Shown: positions 5,050-6,297 of the stretch, one piece after another
How positions within the stretch are numbered: the stretch's first letter is position 1
How the letters are laid out: the number at the start of each line of letters is the position of its first letter
NCBI GenBank assembly: GCA_003551805.1
Contig: PUNR01000246.1
Coordinates: 1-6,297 of the forward strand
Reading direction: 5' to 3'
Length of the DNA stretch: 6,297 nucleotides
Source: Loktanella sp.
GTDB taxonomy: Bacteria > Pseudomonadota > Alphaproteobacteria > Rhodobacterales > Rhodobacteraceae
The notes under the pieces: model-generated
Database searches by the model: none
Told to the model about the DNA's origin: nothing
What the model saw: the letters and a program-made list of their open reading frames with translations, nothing else
Translations under genes and position numbers: made by a program

Positions 5050-6297
5050 TTAAAGGCTGGCAACATAGGTGCGCCAGCCGCCATGATCTGTGATATCTGT
5101 TGCATCAGTGATGGCATGGCTTTCGCACAGGAAGCCCGAGACTTCGGTTCTATCTGCCAGCGTCAACTTGCCGATACCCAAAGGGGCGGGAATTGCGGCG
5201 ACGAAGCGGCCAAAGGCAGCCTCTGGCAGCGCCCAGATTTCCACCTTGATCGCGACCCCGTCCTTTGCGCGGATCAGCCCCGGTTTCGGCGGCACTGTCC
5301 CGTCCAGGGCGTAGAGCCTGTAGGCCGCATCGGTTGTCGTCTCGCGTAGCAACCGGCCGCCTGCATCGGTCAGTTGATGGTTCAGCGGCATGCCGGTCAG
5401 ATGGGCGCCGACGACCGCTAGCGGGATCATGCCCTTTGGGATGGCGGTCGTGTCCAGTGTCGGGATCGCAGCTTGCGTATCGCGGCCCATGCCGCAGGCA
5501 GCTGCCGCATGCATTTTTGCAGCGAAGGGGGCAAGACCATCATCGCTGAATGCAGGGCCGATCAGTGTCACGCCACCCGGCAGACCACTTGGCGTGATCC
5601 CCGCAGGCACGGCGATGGCGGCATAGCCCAGAAGGTTCGCGAAGTTGGTGTAGCGCCCGAAATGGCTGTTTTTGGTGACCGGATCGGCCAGCATGTCGGC
5701 GACCGTGTAGGTGGTGGGTGATGTGGGCAGCAGAAGAAGATCGACCGCCTCCCAAACAGGGGCGACCTGCGCGCGCAGTTCTTCTAGACGGTAGCGACCG
5801 TTGAACGCATCAACCGCGCTATAGCGACCGGCGGCGCCAATGATCCCGCCCACGGTGGGGTCAAAATCGGCGGCATTGGTGGCGTAGAAATCTTGCACCG
5901 CCGCAAGCCGTTCTGCGACCCACGGCCCGTCGTAAAGCAATGCCGCCGCTTCGCGGAATGGGGCGTAGTCAAAAGGCACGATTGTTGCACCCAAGGATTC
6001 TGCTTGTGCGATTGCGGCGTCGTAAAGCGCCTCGTAATCTGCATTGCCGTAGAATTCACGCTCTGCCCCTGTCAGCACGCCGATGCGCGGATTGGGCCGG
6101 ATGCCGACCGGTTGCGCAGGGCGCGTGAAGCCGTCACCGGGATCGACGCCATCCATCACGGCGCGCACGGTGATGCCATCGGCGACGCAACCGGCGAAAA
6201 CCGTCACCACATCGACGCTGCGGCAGGCCGGCACAACACCCGTGTTGGGGACCAGCCCCGGTGTCGGCTTGATGCCGACGAGGTTGTTGAACGCCGC
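5050..6297 (-). CDS. atzF: Allophanate hydrolase (AtzF type), C-terminal part
   Basis: An open frame of 415 codons plus stop that runs in from beyond the right edge; a GTG at 6234 is internal and not the start. The enzyme hydrolyses allophanate to ammonia and CO2, the last step of urea amidolyase, biuret and cyanurate breakdown and of the carboxylase route for guanidine. The first part (about residues 1-285 from the edge) is amidase-signature sequence: AAFNNLVGIKPTPGLV at the edge, then GVVPACRSVD, and RYTNFANLLGYAAIAVPAG further on. The last 125 residues form the extra AtzF C-terminal domain, with AVVGAHLTGMPLNHQL, PPKPGLIR, AAIPAPLGIGKLTL and GFLCESHA. The catalytic Lys and Ser-Ser segment (GGSSGGSA type) should lie to the right of the window, so activity cannot be judged. 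Full length in the family is about 600 residues. It converges on the oxygenase unit with 42 nt between stops, so it is transcribed separately. Confidence 0.93.
   Translation of the reverse strand, partial: AAFNNLVGIKPTPGLVPNTGVVPACRSVDVVTVFAGCVADGITVRAVMDGVDPGDGFTRPAQPVGIRPNPRIGVLTGAEREFYGNADYEALYDAAIAQAESLGATIVPFDYAPFREAAALLYDGPWVAERLAAVQDFYATNAADFDPTVGGIIGAAGRYSAVDAFNGRYRLEELRAQVAPVWEAVDLLLLPTSPTTYTVADMLADPVTKNSHFGRYTNFANLLGYAAIAVPAGITPSGLPGGVTLIGPAFSDDGLAPFAAKMHAAAACGMGRDTQAAIPTLDTTAIPKGMIPLAVVGAHLTGMPLNHQLTDAGGRLLRETTTDAAYRLYALDGTVPPKPGLIRAKDGVAIKVEIWALPEAAFGRFVAAIPAPLGIGKLTLADRTEVSGFLCESHAITDATDITDHGGWRTYVASL

Noticed and set aside
6232..6234. GTG as the start of the allophanate hydrolase gene
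   Set aside because: The frame stays open to the window edge and the upstream codons encode AAFNNLVGIKPT, conserved amidase sequence, so the true start is outside the window.

Overview
The window looks like chromosomal DNA of an alphaproteobacterium, most likely of the Rhodobacterales/Roseobacter group. This rests on fairly GC-rich coding sequence, TTGAC-type -35 boxes with poor -10 boxes, the protein families present, and a short GC hairpin (CCTCCGGCGGGG then ATATTT) that I associate from memory with intergenic regions of Rhodobacteraceae. No genome search was possible, so the genus is open. There are no RNA genes, mobile elements or CRISPR arrays. The window is almost wholly coding, and both ends cut through genes.

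Layout. (1) Positions 1-3210, minus strand: a tightly packed ABC importer operon of the polyamine/cationic-compound (PotABCD-like) type. It is transcribed right to left as Tat-exported substrate-binding protein, ATPase, first permease, second permease (cut by the left edge). The genes are 3 nt apart or overlap by 4 and 1 nt. (2) Positions 3211-3478: the divergent control region, with a perfect 8-7-8 inverted repeat (3325-3347) lying between TTGAC boxes that face opposite ways. (3) Positions 3479-5007, plus strand: a two-gene unit, an isopenicillin N synthase-like Fe(II)/2-oxoglutarate oxygenase overlapped by 4 nt by a small acetyltransferase-like protein. (4) Positions 5008-5049: a short convergent gap with a terminator-like hairpin. 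(5) Positions 5050-6297, minus strand: the C-terminal 415 residues of an allophanate hydrolase (AtzF type), its N-terminal part lying beyond the right edge.

How the parts may fit: allophanate hydrolase releases ammonia and CO2 from allophanate formed from urea, biuret or (by way of carboxyguanidine) guanidine. The importer could bring in a nitrogen-rich cationic compound, and the oxygenase could hydroxylate it so that a urea or guanidine unit falls off for the allophanate route. This is inference from gene neighbourhood alone. The individual families are well known; the combination and the unknown substrate are what merit attention.
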